From positions 186,001-250,000 of the forward strand of contig NZ_JAAQTO010000013.1 of assembly GCF_011742165.1 (NCBI RefSeq): a stretch of 64,000 nt of DNA, written 5' to 3'. This document shows positions 47,151 to 55,757 of the stretch, piece after piece. Every line of letters starts with the position of its first letter. Position 1 is the first letter of the stretch. This stretch comes from Billgrantia bachuensis (lineage in GTDB: Bacteria > Pseudomonadota > Gammaproteobacteria > Pseudomonadales > Halomonadaceae). The position numbers and the translations under genes are program-made. Below the pieces are notes generated by a model. It did not search any database. It was not told the origin of the DNA and was given only the letters and a program-made list of their open reading frames with translations.

Positions 47151-47543
47151 TCAGTTGCGCTGTCGATCCGGCGGGGTGGTGGCCTTCGAGAAGTGCAACG
47201 ACAACACCCGCCACTCCCCGCTCTCCTTCTGCCACAGCTCGCTGAAATTAAGGCTGTAACGAGTCCGATCGTCATCGACGATCCGCCCCTGGCCATAGAC
47301 CGAGACGATATCGCCCAGTGGTACTAGCTTCAGGACGAGATCTTCAGCCTGGCTACCCCGGGCAAACCATTGGTCCGCCGCTACGGCGTCGGCAATGCCG
47401 CCGAGCTGATCCAGCTTGCCCTGCAGCCCCGTTTCATCGATAAGGACGAACTCATCCAACTCGATATGATCCAACCGGCCGACGTTTCCATCGATATAGG
47501 CGGCGTACCACTGCCGCCGTGTCTCCAGCAGTTTTTCGTGCAC
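47151..47543 (-). CDS. NTF2-like / DUF4440 family protein
   Basis: 130 residues with the cone-shaped NTF2 pattern: an N-terminal helix pair (LETRRQWYAAYIDGNVGRLD), strand ELDEFVLIDETG and terminal strands ELWQKESGEWRVLSLHFSK. The start is GTG 47543 with a GGAGGA site. Such proteins include ketosteroid-isomerase-like enzymes and ligand-binding proteins; no catalytic assignment is possible. Confidence 0.8.
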   Translation of the reverse strand: MHEKLLETRRQWYAAYIDGNVGRLDHIELDEFVLIDETGLQGKLDQLGGIADAVAADQWFARGSQAEDLVLKLVPLGDIVSVYGQGRIVDDDRTRYSLNFSELWQKESGEWRVLSLHFSKATTPPDRQRN

Positions 47544-47722
47544 CGGTGTCCTCCAAAGCCCAGCTCTTGGACAGGTATCGCCCGCCGTTAACTCAGCAGG
47601 CTTAGGAAGATACCCATACTAGACCAGCGCCACGGAAGTACCATCAGACATCAGCGCTAAAGTGTGTAAGCCATGGCGTACATCAAAGCAGACGAATGTC
47701 GTGCCAGAGCCCGGATCGCCGC

Positions 47723-48112
47723 TTAGAGCGCCCCGCGAATACGATCGGCATTCTCGGCCAGCTCCTCCGGCCGAGCCTGGGGCAACCCTTCGAGGCGAAT
47801 GTCCTGCATCGCATCGATCGGCACCAGGTGCAGGTGCACATGGGGAACTTCGAGGCCAACGATCATCATTCCCACACGCTCGCAGGGGAAGGCCTGCTTG
47901 AGTGCCTTGGCCAGCCTTTGCGACACTGCCATGAGATGAGCGCTCAACTCCAACGGCATGTCATCCCAATGGTCGATCTCCTGCCGCGGAATCACCAACA
48001 GGTGGCCGGGCTTCATGGGGTTGAGGGTCATGATGGCCACGCACTGCTCGTCGGACCAGACGAATTCACCGGGTAGCTCGCCGTGGATGATACGGCTGAA
48101 GATACTCGCCAT
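47723..48112 (-). CDS. HIT-family nucleotide hydrolase
   Basis: 129-residue histidine-triad protein with the motif HVHLHLVP near residue 92 and the family start SIFSRIIHGELPGEFVW. It hydrolyses or transfers AMP from nucleotide phosphoramidates or diadenosine polyphosphates. GGGAG precedes ATG 48112. Confidence 0.93.
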   Translation of the reverse strand: MASIFSRIIHGELPGEFVWSDEQCVAIMTLNPMKPGHLLVIPRQEIDHWDDMPLELSAHLMAVSQRLAKALKQAFPCERVGMMIVGLEVPHVHLHLVPIDAMQDIRLEGLPQARPEELAENADRIRGAL

Positions 48113-48498
48113 TTCGCTTCTCCCTGTCAGGCTATCGATGGGTTACGGGGGCAGTCTCGCCTGAGAGACGCCTTCGGTCCACTCTCCTTCCTGCCAAGGG
48201 GCTTCACTTGGGGGGCTCCCCAGGGATTCTGTCTGGCTCAGGCACCAAAGCTAGTGATCCAGCCCTCATCCGTCTCCACCAGGCGACATTTAACTTATTG
48301 TTTTTTTAAGATTTTATGAAAACAGCCCGATTAGCGTCTCCATTTGGCAACACTTTCCCACGTCAAACTAAGCTGTCGGCATGGATTATGTACTGCTCAT
48401 CGCATGAGAGATCTTCCAAAACGCTGTTTTTTAAATGAATCATGCAAACATGGCACCATTCTCGCTTAACCAAGGCAATGGCAAAGTACGACGAGCCA

Positions 48499-48678
48499 GC
48501 ATTGCGAAAGGCCACCGCTCGTCACAGGCGCTTGTAGCGTCACGGGCTGGCGCAATGCGGGCTGTAGCCCGGAAAGCAAGCCTTAGCTGCTTCCACCGGC
48601 CAAAGGCACGCACATGCGATGAGTTAGCACTATCCTTTAGTTCCCTGCGTACTTGGGCCGCTCTGCGGCCCTTTTTTT
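48499..48678 (+). ncRNA. Possible structured RNA or regulatory leader upstream of the diguanylate cyclase
   Basis: Long-range pairing GCATTGCG (48499-48506) with CGCAATGC (48551-48558), then GGGC-TGTA-GCCC (48559-48570), then GGAA-A-GCA (48571-48578) with TGCTTCC (48588-48594), then a terminator at 48655-48678. I could not match the sequence to the c-di-GMP-I, cobalamin, FMN or SRP RNA consensus. The piece around 48559-48594 also resembles dispersed REP-type palindromes, which is the main alternative. Confidence 0.3.
48655..48678 (+). terminator. Intrinsic terminator
   Basis: Perfect 7-bp stem GGGCCGC/GCGGCCC with a TCT loop followed by seven Ts, 106 nt before the start of the diguanylate cyclase. 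No gene on the plus strand precedes it, so it either ends a non-coding RNA or attenuates the downstream gene. Confidence 0.85.
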
Positions 48679-48784
48679 AGCCAAAAGTTTCACAGCGAAG
48701 CGCAAGGATGCCGCGAGCGCTAGCTGGCCAGAGTCGCACCCTGTCACGGCCACTGTCGAACGGCCCAGGAACGAGACGAACGCC

Positions 48785-49678
48785 ATGCATACGAAGCCCA
48801 AGTCTCCGCTGAGCAGTTGGACCTCTCTTACCGGTTGCGTACTGGCCGTTACTCTGCTGCTCGACGCCGCACTCTCCCTCAACGGCCTGGTACCAGAGCA
48901 AGCCGCTCTCTTTCCCAACGCAGTAGCTGCCCTGGAGTCCCGGGCATCGGACGTGCTGCCCCCGGGTATTGCTCTAGCCGGCTTCGTTAGTGGGATCGCT
49001 CTCGCTCTCACCGTGATCATGCTACCCATGCATCATGTCTATCGCTCCCGCGAAGCTCGGCTGCTGCAAGAGCGCGAGCGTCTCGCAGCCCAGAATGCAA
49101 GACTCGTTCACCAAGCCGCCAGCGACGGCCTGCTGGGCATCGCCAACCGCCGCGAATTCGAACGCGTGCTGAAACTGGAGTGGCGCCGGGCGGCACGCGA
49201 GCGCCAGCCACTCAGCCTCCTGATGATCGACATCGACTGCTTCAAGCTCTTCAACGACACCTACGGCCACCAAGCCGGCGACACCTGCCTGCGTGGCGTG
49301 GCCGACGTGCTGCGTACCGCCGCCGCGCGTCCGGGCGACATGGTGGCCCGCTATGGCGGTGAGGAAATGGTAGTACTGATGCCGCATACCAGCGTGGAAG
49401 GTGCCATGCGCATGGCCGAGCGTATCCATGCCATGCTGGCGGAGCGAGCCCTCTCTTTCTCCGCCTCCCCCGTGGCGCAGCACGTCACCGTCAGCATTGG
49501 CGTATCCTCGATGCTGCCGGTACGCAACGCCAACCGCTCGGTCCTGGTACAACAAGCCGACGAAGGCCTCTATACGGCAAAGGAGAGTGGACGCAACCGT
49601 ACGGCGACCATGCCGAACCTGCGACTCATCGCGCCTGAAGAGGAGCCGAGCCTCGGCTCCCATCGCGCCCAAGCGTAG
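48785..49678 (+). CDS. Diguanylate cyclase (GGDEF) with short membrane region
   Basis: 297 residues: two membrane segments (LTGCVLAVTLLLDAALSL and GIALAGFVSGIALALTVIML) flanking a short periplasmic loop, a coiled linker (RLLQERERLAAQNARL), then a GGDEF domain. Active site YGGEEM (a functional variant of GGEEF) with an RxxD inhibitory site (RPGD) exactly five residues before it. DIDCFKLFNDTYGHQAGD is the substrate-binding segment. ATG 48785 is preferred; the frame open to 48653 overlaps the terminator. Expression may be governed by the upstream terminator. Confidence 0.92.
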   Translation: MHTKPKSPLSSWTSLTGCVLAVTLLLDAALSLNGLVPEQAALFPNAVAALESRASDVLPPGIALAGFVSGIALALTVIMLPMHHVYRSREARLLQERERLAAQNARLVHQAASDGLLGIANRREFERVLKLEWRRAARERQPLSLLMIDIDCFKLFNDTYGHQAGDTCLRGVADVLRTAAARPGDMVARYGGEEMVVLMPHTSVEGAMRMAERIHAMLAERALSFSASPVAQHVTVSIGVSSMLPVRNANRSVLVQQADEGLYTAKESGRNRTATMPNLRLIAPEEEPSLGSHRAQA

Positions 49679-49938
49679 CAGCGATATTCCCCCGTTTCGG
49701 CCATTCCCACATTAATTTGGAATCCGCGAAACCGGATTGAGCCCCCATGGCATGGCCGTAGTCTCTCCTTCATGATCAGCGCCCAACGGCGCCCAACGCG
49801 CCGGCTTCTTCCGCGAATACGATTCGAATCATCGGCCCTGGGTTGCCCAATGCGGCCATGCCGGGTACTATCCATAACGCTCACCGGCACCTCATCGATG
49901 AAAGCGATAACCGCCAAACGATAACCTGAGGTAATACC

Positions 49939-50313
49939 ATGGGAGCTCTACCCAGAAAATTGCTCGCTTGTTGCCTGGCAGGATTGTTCGCGGTATCCGC
50001 CGCCAATGCTCTGGCCCATGAGGCCAACCAGGAAGAAGGCATCGCCTCCTTCTACAGCGACCGATTCCAGGGCGCCACCACCGCCAGCGGCGACTCCTTC
50101 GATCAGCAGGCTCTGACGGCCGCCCATCCCAGCCTTCCCCTCGGCACCAAGGTGCTCGTTACACGGGCAGACACGGGTCAGGAAGTGGAAGTGCTGATCA
50201 ATGACCGCGGCCCTTTCGTCGAGGGTCGCATCATCGATCTCTCCAAGCGTGCGGCACGCGAGCTCGGCATGCTGAGGCGTGGCACGGCACCGGTCATGGT
50301 CACCGTGCGCTAA
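49939..50313 (+). CDS. RlpA-like double-psi beta-barrel protein, exported
   Basis: 124 residues: a signal peptide (LLACCLAGLFAVSAANALA) and a minimal RlpA-like domain with the catalytic-type Asp in LINDRGPF and the RIIDLSKRAARELGM segment. It lacks the SPOR domain and the lipobox of classical RlpA, so septal targeting is not expected; a lytic-transglycosylase-like activity on peptidoglycan is possible. GAGG precedes the ATG. The 260-bp gap before it holds nothing I can support. Confidence 0.9.
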   Translation: MGALPRKLLACCLAGLFAVSAANALAHEANQEEGIASFYSDRFQGATTASGDSFDQQALTAAHPSLPLGTKVLVTRADTGQEVEVLINDRGPFVEGRIIDLSKRAARELGMLRRGTAPVMVTVR

Positions 50314-50478
50314 GCCGCTCGTCTTGCATCGCCTCGTGACGTGGCGAGCTACAGGTCACGCATTTCGCCTGCGTCAGGGGCTACAGTTTCTCCCGCCTTG
50401 ACCGATAATGCTATTAAGCGTTCAGCGAGGGACATCGCGACGCTTTTTCGGTTCGAACGACGCTAGGGGGGCGGGACG

Positions 50479-50718
50479 ATGAACATGCTGAGTATGCCGG
50501 GGGACTCCCCCGACGAGGTGAAAGCACCAAGCGCCAACGAGGCGCTGTGCAAGCGTCTGGTCATGGCCAAGATACAGCTCGATCGCCTGGAGCGTGACGA
50601 TTCCTGCAAGGATTTGAGCGCCCTCAGCGCGGCACGCATAGAATTCGCCCTTGCCTCGCGGTCACTGGCCGATGCCTTGATCGCCCAGGAAGCCTCGGAA
50701 GCATGTAGCTTCAGCTGA
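50479..50718 (+). CDS. Small helical hypothetical protein
   Basis: 79 residues, mostly one helical hairpin (NEALCKRLVMAKIQLDRLER, LSAARIEFALASRSLADALI). A G-rich leader GGGGGGCGGGA precedes ATG 50479 and a hairpin follows the stop, which supports a real gene. No family recognised. Confidence 0.5.
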   Translation: MNMLSMPGDSPDEVKAPSANEALCKRLVMAKIQLDRLERDDSCKDLSALSAARIEFALASRSLADALIAQEASEACSFS

Positions 50719-50743
50719 CCCCATAGCCCATAGAGAGACGCAG

Positions 50744-50767
50744 GGCCGGGCGGCACCCCTCCCGGCC
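50744..50767 (+). terminator. Hairpin after the small helical gene
   Basis: Perfect 7-bp stem GGCCGGG/CCCGGCC with a 10-nt loop, followed by TTG; weak T-tract. Confidence 0.45.
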
Positions 50768-50824
50768 TTGCTCCACCCTGTGGCCTCTCGATGGCAAGGC
50801 TTCAGCAGCACGCTGGAGCCCCCC

Positions 50825-51574
50825 TCACTGCTTGTCGTTCACGAAGCGTCTCAAGTCGAGTGCATTGTGTGGCGCATGAGCTTTTTGGTCGTTGTTGAAA
50901 TAGGCATAGACGTCACGACCCTCGTGCAACAGTTCGGCGATACGCTTTGCCTCGGCCACGAGATATTGACGTGAATAGCTACCGGCATACTGCTTGCCAT
51001 GAAAACGCAGGTAGGTCCAGTCGGCGGTAAACACTCGAGGGTGACGCTCCAGCATGTCATGCAGGCATAGCGCCGCACCGTGGCGGCGCAGCACGTCATA
51101 CACCTCGTCGTTCAGCCAGTCGGGGTCGCGCAGCTCGACGGTCCAGCGATACTGCTTCGGTGCCTCGGCGAGAAAGGCATCCAGCCGCTCCGGCCGTGCC
51201 TTCCAGTTTGGGGGCAGCTGCACCAGGATCGGGCCCAGGCAATCGCCGAGCCGCTGCGCCACCTCGAGGAAGGCGCCAAGGCTCTGTTCGGGATCCTTGA
51301 GACGCTTCATGTGGCTGCCGTAGCGACTGAATTTCAATGCGTACTCGAAGCCGGCTGGGGCCGCCTTCTTCCATTTTTCGAAGGTATCGGCCTGGGGCAG
51401 GCTATAGAAGGTGTTGTTGATCTCCACCGTGTCGAACTGCTCGGCGTAATGGCCGAACCACTCATTCTGGGTCAGCTCGTCCGGATAGAAGCGTCCCTTC
51501 CAGTGACGATACTGGTAACCGGACGTACCGATGCGCAGCCGTCCCTGGCGCTTGCGCTGTGTAGCCTCGCTCAT
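50825..51574 (-). CDS. DUF72 family protein (YecE-like)
   Basis: 249 residues with a TIM-barrel-like DUF72 pattern: LRIGTSGYQYRHWKGRFYP at the N-terminus, FDTVEINNTFYSLP, FALKFSRYG-type strand, and a C-terminal YAYFNNDQKAHAPHNALDL carrying the conserved Asn/Asp. The family is widespread and of unknown catalytic role. ATG 51574 with GGAGGG is used in place of 51586. Confidence 0.9.
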   Translation of the reverse strand: MSEATQRKRQGRLRIGTSGYQYRHWKGRFYPDELTQNEWFGHYAEQFDTVEINNTFYSLPQADTFEKWKKAAPAGFEYALKFSRYGSHMKRLKDPEQSLGAFLEVAQRLGDCLGPILVQLPPNWKARPERLDAFLAEAPKQYRWTVELRDPDWLNDEVYDVLRRHGAALCLHDMLERHPRVFTADWTYLRFHGKQYAGSYSRQYLVAEAKRIAELLHEGRDVYAYFNNDQKAHAPHNALDLRRFVNDKQ

Positions 51575-51630
51575 GGATCCCTCCATGCGGCGCGGATGAG
51601 TGTCCTTTCAGTGTGGCAGTTGTTCTGCAC

Positions 51631-52641
51631 TCATTCCGCTTTTGTAGCGCCGCTTGCTACCCGAGCTGCATCGGTATTGCCCATTGCTGCCTCCTGCTCT
51701 CGTCGCCACGTTGCCGGGGGCGTTCCGAAGGCGCGCTTGAACGCCTTGGTAAAGGAGACTTCCGACTCGTATCCGACCTCCTCGGCAATCAGTGCAATGG
51801 AGGCCCGCGACTCCCTCAGCCGGCGTGCCGCCACCTGCATGCGCAGCCCCGCGAGGTAACGCATTGGCGGTGCACCCACCAGCTCGGTAAAGCGTTCGGC
51901 GAAAGCGGAGCGTGAGAGCCCTACTTCCCGCGCCAGTGCTTCGGTCGTCCAGTGGCGGGACGGTCGGTCATGCAACAGGGCCAGGGCACGGCTGACGAAG
52001 GGATTGCGCAGTCCGCCCAGCCAGTTGCGCTGCTCCGGCGGCAGTCCTGCAAAGTAGTACTGCACGGCTTCGATGAAGAGCAGCTCCGCCAGCCGCGAGA
52101 GCAGCACCGGCGAGCGCACCTCTCCCGTCGCGAACTCGCTGGCTGCCAAACGAAAGGAGCTTTCGATCCATGGCCCCGCGACGCCCTGTGTCACGTCCAG
52201 CATCATCACGCTCGGTAGCATGCCAACCAGCGGATCGGTCGTCGTATCGCTGAGCAGAAAGCCACACCAGATCCGTGTCGCCTCTCCACTGCCGCCATGA
52301 GCGATCCGTGCGATACCGCTCTCGACGGTGGCCTGCATGAGCCCTTCGGCACTCACGGGCGGACAATCCAGATCGCTGCCGAGCACGTGTGGATCGTTGC
52401 GCGGCAGTACCACGAGGTGTCCTGCCGGGACCACCATCGGCTCACCCTCGCCTACGCGCAACAGCAGCCGACCCACGCTGACGTAATGATAGGCAATGAT
52501 GCCCTTGGGCAGTGGGGTGAACGGGTGGCAGTCCTCCGGAGCGACCTGTGCGGCCACGCACCAGGGTGCCGTAAATTCCGCATCGAGGAAGATGCCTCCG
52601 GTCAGGCGGATGGTGCGCAGCACATCGAGAGAAGCCTCCAT
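51631..52641 (-). CDS. AraC-family regulator with cupin_6 sensor
   Basis: 336 residues. The N-terminal AraC-type cupin_6 domain carries CHPFTPLPKGIIAYHYVSVG and GHLVVLPRNDPHVLGS. The C-terminal DNA-binding domain carries WTTEALAREVGLSRSAFAERF and IALIAEEVGYESEVSFTKAFKR. AAGGAG lies before ATG 52641. It is divergent from the TPR protein gene across about 155 bp and is its likely regulator; the effector is unknown. Confidence 0.92.
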   Translation of the reverse strand: MEASLDVLRTIRLTGGIFLDAEFTAPWCVAAQVAPEDCHPFTPLPKGIIAYHYVSVGRLLLRVGEGEPMVVPAGHLVVLPRNDPHVLGSDLDCPPVSAEGLMQATVESGIARIAHGGSGEATRIWCGFLLSDTTTDPLVGMLPSVMMLDVTQGVAGPWIESSFRLAASEFATGEVRSPVLLSRLAELLFIEAVQYYFAGLPPEQRNWLGGLRNPFVSRALALLHDRPSRHWTTEALAREVGLSRSAFAERFTELVGAPPMRYLAGLRMQVAARRLRESRASIALIAEEVGYESEVSFTKAFKRAFGTPPATWRREQEAAMGNTDAARVASGATKAE

Positions 52642-52797
52642 CGAGCATCGCTCCTTGATGGCGGCGGCTCGGACAAGAAGTCCGGCGTCTTACCCATTAT
52701 TGCCCGCCGCGCCTGCGAGTAGTTTAGCAGCATGGCGCCAGGCGAGGCCGACGCCATTTTCCCCGACGAAACGATGGAATGTGGAGCAACAACGACA

Positions 52798-54135
52798 ATG
52801 CTGACCGACCTTCAAGGAAACATCCTGTCCGGTGCCACCGCAGAAGCTCTGGACCTCTATTCTCGCTCTGCCGAGGCCTTCAACCTCTATCTCGGCGACC
52901 CCGTGACGCCGCTGGACCAGGCTATCGAGGCCGCCCCCGACTTCGCCATGGCACGAATCCTCCGCGCCTATCTGTTCGCGCTGGCCACCGAGCCCGACGC
53001 CGCCGAGGCGGCCAGAGCCGACGTGGCGGTCGTGAAAACGTACCGCCTGAATGACCGCGAAGCCTCCCACGTCGTCGCCCTCGAGCATCTGCTGGCCGGG
53101 GAGTGGAGCGCGGGCGCCTGCGCTCTGGACCGGCACAACATGCGCTACCCGCACGACCTGCTGGCACTGCAGGCCGGTCACCTGACCGACTTCTACCGCG
53201 CCAATGCCCGCGACTTGAGAGACCGCATCGCCCGAGTGCTGCCCAAGTGGACACCCGACATTCCGGGCTACTCGATCGTACTCGGCCTTTACGCCTTCGG
53301 GCTGGAGGAGACCGGTGCCTACGCCCGGGCCGAGGCGACCGGCCGAGACGCCCTGGACAGGCAGCCGCTCGACTGCTGGGCGCACCATGCCGTTGCCCAC
53401 GTGATGGAGATGCAGGGCCGCGCCGAGGATGGCATCGGCTGGATGACGGTGCGTGAACCCCACTGGGCGGGCGAGGACAACCTGTTCAAGGTGCACAACT
53501 GGTGGCACCTGGCCCTCTGCCACCTCGACCTGGGCCAGACCGAGCGGGCACTGGCGCTGTATGACGGCCCGATCCGCCAGGAGCGCAGTCCCGTGGTACT
53601 CGACATGGTCGATGCCTCCGCCCTGCTCTGGCGGCTACACCTCACCGGCCACGACGTCGGCGACCGCTGGCAGGAACTGGCACACGCCTGGGACAGTCAT
53701 GCCGATGGCAAGCTCTACCCGTTCAACGACTGGCATGCCGTAATGGCCTATCTGGGCGCCGGCCGTAGCGATCGTATCGACCGGCTGCTGTCGGCGCTTC
53801 GAGACAACGACACAAGCCGGGAGGCGAGCGTCTGGGCCAGGCGGATTGGCCTGCCACTGGTGGAAGGATTCATCGCGTTCTGGCGGGGCGACTACGGCAC
53901 TGCCGTCGAGCGCCTGCATCCGGCGCGCTTCATCGCCAACGGCTTCGGCGGCAGCCACGCCCAGCGCGACATCATCGACTGGACGCTGACCGAAGCTGCC
54001 CTGCGCGGCGGTTATCGCGACGTGGCCGAGGGCTTGGCGCATGAACGCCTGGCCACCAAGCCGTTCAGCCCCTTGAGCCGCTCCTTCCTGAACCGAGCGA
54101 CTGCCCTTGGCGACAAACCGCGGCAGGTCGCCTGA
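52798..54135 (+). CDS. TPR protein of the TTC38 family
   Basis: 445 residues of helical repeats resembling tetratricopeptide repeat protein 38 (for example LGLYAFGLEETGAYARAEAT, CWAHHAVAHVMEMQGRAEDG, NWWHLALCHLDLGQTERALA). The conserved AHHAVAHVxEMQGR and HxxWHLAL motifs are the family hallmark. No signal peptide; probably cytosolic protein-protein interaction or an uncharacterised enzyme. ATG 52798 has GGAG 12 nt upstream; 52774 and 52732 are possible earlier starts. Confidence 0.88.
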   Translation: MLTDLQGNILSGATAEALDLYSRSAEAFNLYLGDPVTPLDQAIEAAPDFAMARILRAYLFALATEPDAAEAARADVAVVKTYRLNDREASHVVALEHLLAGEWSAGACALDRHNMRYPHDLLALQAGHLTDFYRANARDLRDRIARVLPKWTPDIPGYSIVLGLYAFGLEETGAYARAEATGRDALDRQPLDCWAHHAVAHVMEMQGRAEDGIGWMTVREPHWAGEDNLFKVHNWWHLALCHLDLGQTERALALYDGPIRQERSPVVLDMVDASALLWRLHLTGHDVGDRWQELAHAWDSHADGKLYPFNDWHAVMAYLGAGRSDRIDRLLSALRDNDTSREASVWARRIGLPLVEGFIAFWRGDYGTAVERLHPARFIANGFGGSHAQRDIIDWTLTEAALRGGYRDVAEGLAHERLATKPFSPLSRSFLNRATALGDKPRQVA

Positions 54136-54193
54136 ACGAAGACCGATGCCTCGCGGAACCGCGATGCATCGGTTTCATCCCGCTTCCGCAAGT

Positions 54194-54727
54194 TCACCCC
54201 TCGTAGCGCCGCACCTGCCAGCCCAGCAGCCCGGGGCGAACCAGGTACGGCGTGGCATTGGCCAGCCGGGGACCGTTGGGTGTGCCGATCAGCTGAGTGC
54301 GAATGACACGAAAGATGCCGGAGTGAGCCACCACCAGCGGCATCTCCGCGCTTTCCAGCACGCCGTTCAGCGCCGCCAGCACGCGGGCCTGAAAGCTCGC
54401 CCAGCTCTCGCCGCCGGGCGGGGTGTCCTCATAGCACGGCTGCTGCACGAGCGACAGCTGGTCCAACCGCCCCCAGTCGCGCTCATCGAGCCCGTTCAGG
54501 CGCCTCGCCTCATGACCGGGAGCCGCCAGCTCCGCGGTGCGCCAGGCGCGCTGCAGCGAGCTGGTCACGACCAGGCTCCATGGCCGATCGAGCCACGCAG
54601 CGGCCTGCCGCGCCTGGGCCTCGCCCAGCGCCGTCAGCGGCACGTCGCTGCGCCCACCGATGCGATGCTCGCGGTTGAGCCACGTTTCACCGTGGCGAAT
54701 GAAGACGAAAGGCCTAGCCAGCAGCAT
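54194..54727 (-). CDS. Histidine phosphatase family protein, last gene of an ABC operon
   Basis: 177 residues of the phosphoglycerate-mutase-like superfamily: catalytic FIRHGETWLNREHRIGG near the N-terminus and the second His in VVAHSGIF. It could remove phosphate from a small phosphomonoester. Its start overlaps the preceding hydrolase gene by 14 nt, so it is cotranscribed and translationally coupled with the transporter genes. Substrate unknown. Confidence 0.9.
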   Translation of the reverse strand: MLLARPFVFIRHGETWLNREHRIGGRSDVPLTALGEAQARQAAAWLDRPWSLVVTSSLQRAWRTAELAAPGHEARRLNGLDERDWGRLDQLSLVQQPCYEDTPPGGESWASFQARVLAALNGVLESAEMPLVVAHSGIFRVIRTQLIGTPNGPRLANATPYLVRPGLLGWQVRRYEG

Positions 54728-55757
54728 CGCTGCCCACCTCCGACAGGGCTGGCAGTGTGGCCACCATCAGTGACTCGCTCACTTCACGTGCCTCGGTGGT
54801 GAACAAAGGAATCACCTGCCCGGCCCCCAGTTGCCGCATCAGCGCCCGCATATGGGCAAGCCGCAGATGGACGTTCCAGCGCCACCAGTCGACCTCACCG
54901 GCGGCCCTCTGGCGCTGCCGCCGGGGCGTGAGATAGCCCGTATGCAGCAGCCGGTGCTCCGGCCACTCCTGCGGGTCGTCGTCGCGGTCCTCCACCAGCC
55001 ATAGCAGGGGCGAATCCGTACGGGAAGCGTCGAGCAGCCGGCGGATGGCAGCGTCATGCCCCTCCCGGCGCAGCGTACGCGGCAAACGCAGCAGCGCCTC
55101 GAGCCCAGCGCGGCAAGCGTGATCCAGGTTCCAGCTCACCCCCAGCCGCCCGGCCTCGGCGTCGAGCCACAGCGCCATTTCCAGGGCGCGGCCCGACACG
55201 GACACCGGTAGCACCCGGGGCTCGCTCAGCCGCTGCGCAATGGCCTCGCGACACTGCGTCTGGGGCGTGTCGTAGCGGCCATAGGAGGCGTCCAGCAGCA
55301 CGGCACGCGCCGGCGGCGGCTCGTCGAAGGGGAAGAGCAGCGACTCGAAGCAGGCGTCGCCGCTGTAGAACACGCCGCCATCGACGCCGAGATGCAGCCA
55401 TACGCCACCCAGCGAGTGCCCCGCCTGACCGGTGGTGACCGGGATGCCTGCAATCCGGCACTGGCCACGCTCGGGCAGCGCTCGCCACTCGCGGCCGCTG
55501 GGCAGCGCCGCCGCCACCGAAGGCGTGCAGTAGAGCGGCAGCTCGGCGGGCAGCGCCGAAACCCCGCCGATGTGATCGAAATGATCGTGGCTGATCAGCA
55601 CGGCGTCGACGTCCAGCCCTTCGGCCCATGCCATCGACTGGCCCGGATGCAGGGCGCCGCCGGCGTCGAGCAGCAGGCGCCTGCCCCCGGCCTCGACCAG
55701 GATGGCGGCGGGCGCCTTCTCCCCCAGACCGCTGAGCACCTCGATGCGCAGGCTCAT
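54714..55757 (-). CDS. Metallo-beta-lactamase-fold hydrolase in an ABC operon
   Basis: 347 residues. Metal-binding motif HDHFDH within LISHDHFDHIGGVS (about residue 57), then a later His in GQAGHSLGGVWLHLG and Asp in FYSGDACFESL, giving the full dinuclear site. The extended C-terminal half (after about 185) is unusual for small MBL enzymes and is Arg/Leu-rich with no motif I know. The ATG overlaps the ATPase stop as ATGA. Possibly a phosphodiesterase like PhnP, but this is inference from the phosphatase beside it. Confidence 0.88.
   Translation of the reverse strand: MSLRIEVLSGLGEKAPAAILVEAGGRRLLLDAGGALHPGQSMAWAEGLDVDAVLISHDHFDHIGGVSALPAELPLYCTPSVAAALPSGREWRALPERGQCRIAGIPVTTGQAGHSLGGVWLHLGVDGGVFYSGDACFESLLFPFDEPPPARAVLLDASYGRYDTPQTQCREAIAQRLSEPRVLPVSVSGRALEMALWLDAEAGRLGVSWNLDHACRAGLEALLRLPRTLRREGHDAAIRRLLDASRTDSPLLWLVEDRDDDPQEWPEHRLLHTGYLTPRRQRQRAAGEVDWWRWNVHLRLAHMRALMRQLGAGQVIPLFTTEAREVSESLMVATLPALSEVGSDAAG

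Larger units (their letters stand above)
48113..48784. other. 672-bp intergenic region without protein genes
   Basis: No frame here looks protein-coding. 48113-48250 should carry the HIT promoter. 48285-48440 is very AT-rich, with a T7 run near 48300. 48499-48678 contains several nested inverted repeats and ends in a textbook terminator, so a non-coding RNA or riboswitch-like leader is possible. Confidence 0.6.

Noticed and set aside
48113..48784. c-di-GMP-I riboswitch, suggested by position before a GGDEF gene
   Set aside because: The conserved GACGCAAAGC core and tetraloop-receptor arrangement are not found; only a generic structured-leader call is kept.
49570..49917. Minus-strand frame of 115 codons after the second diguanylate cyclase
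   Set aside because: Overlaps the end of the cyclase gene, has Arg-rich antisense-like composition and no ribosome-binding site.
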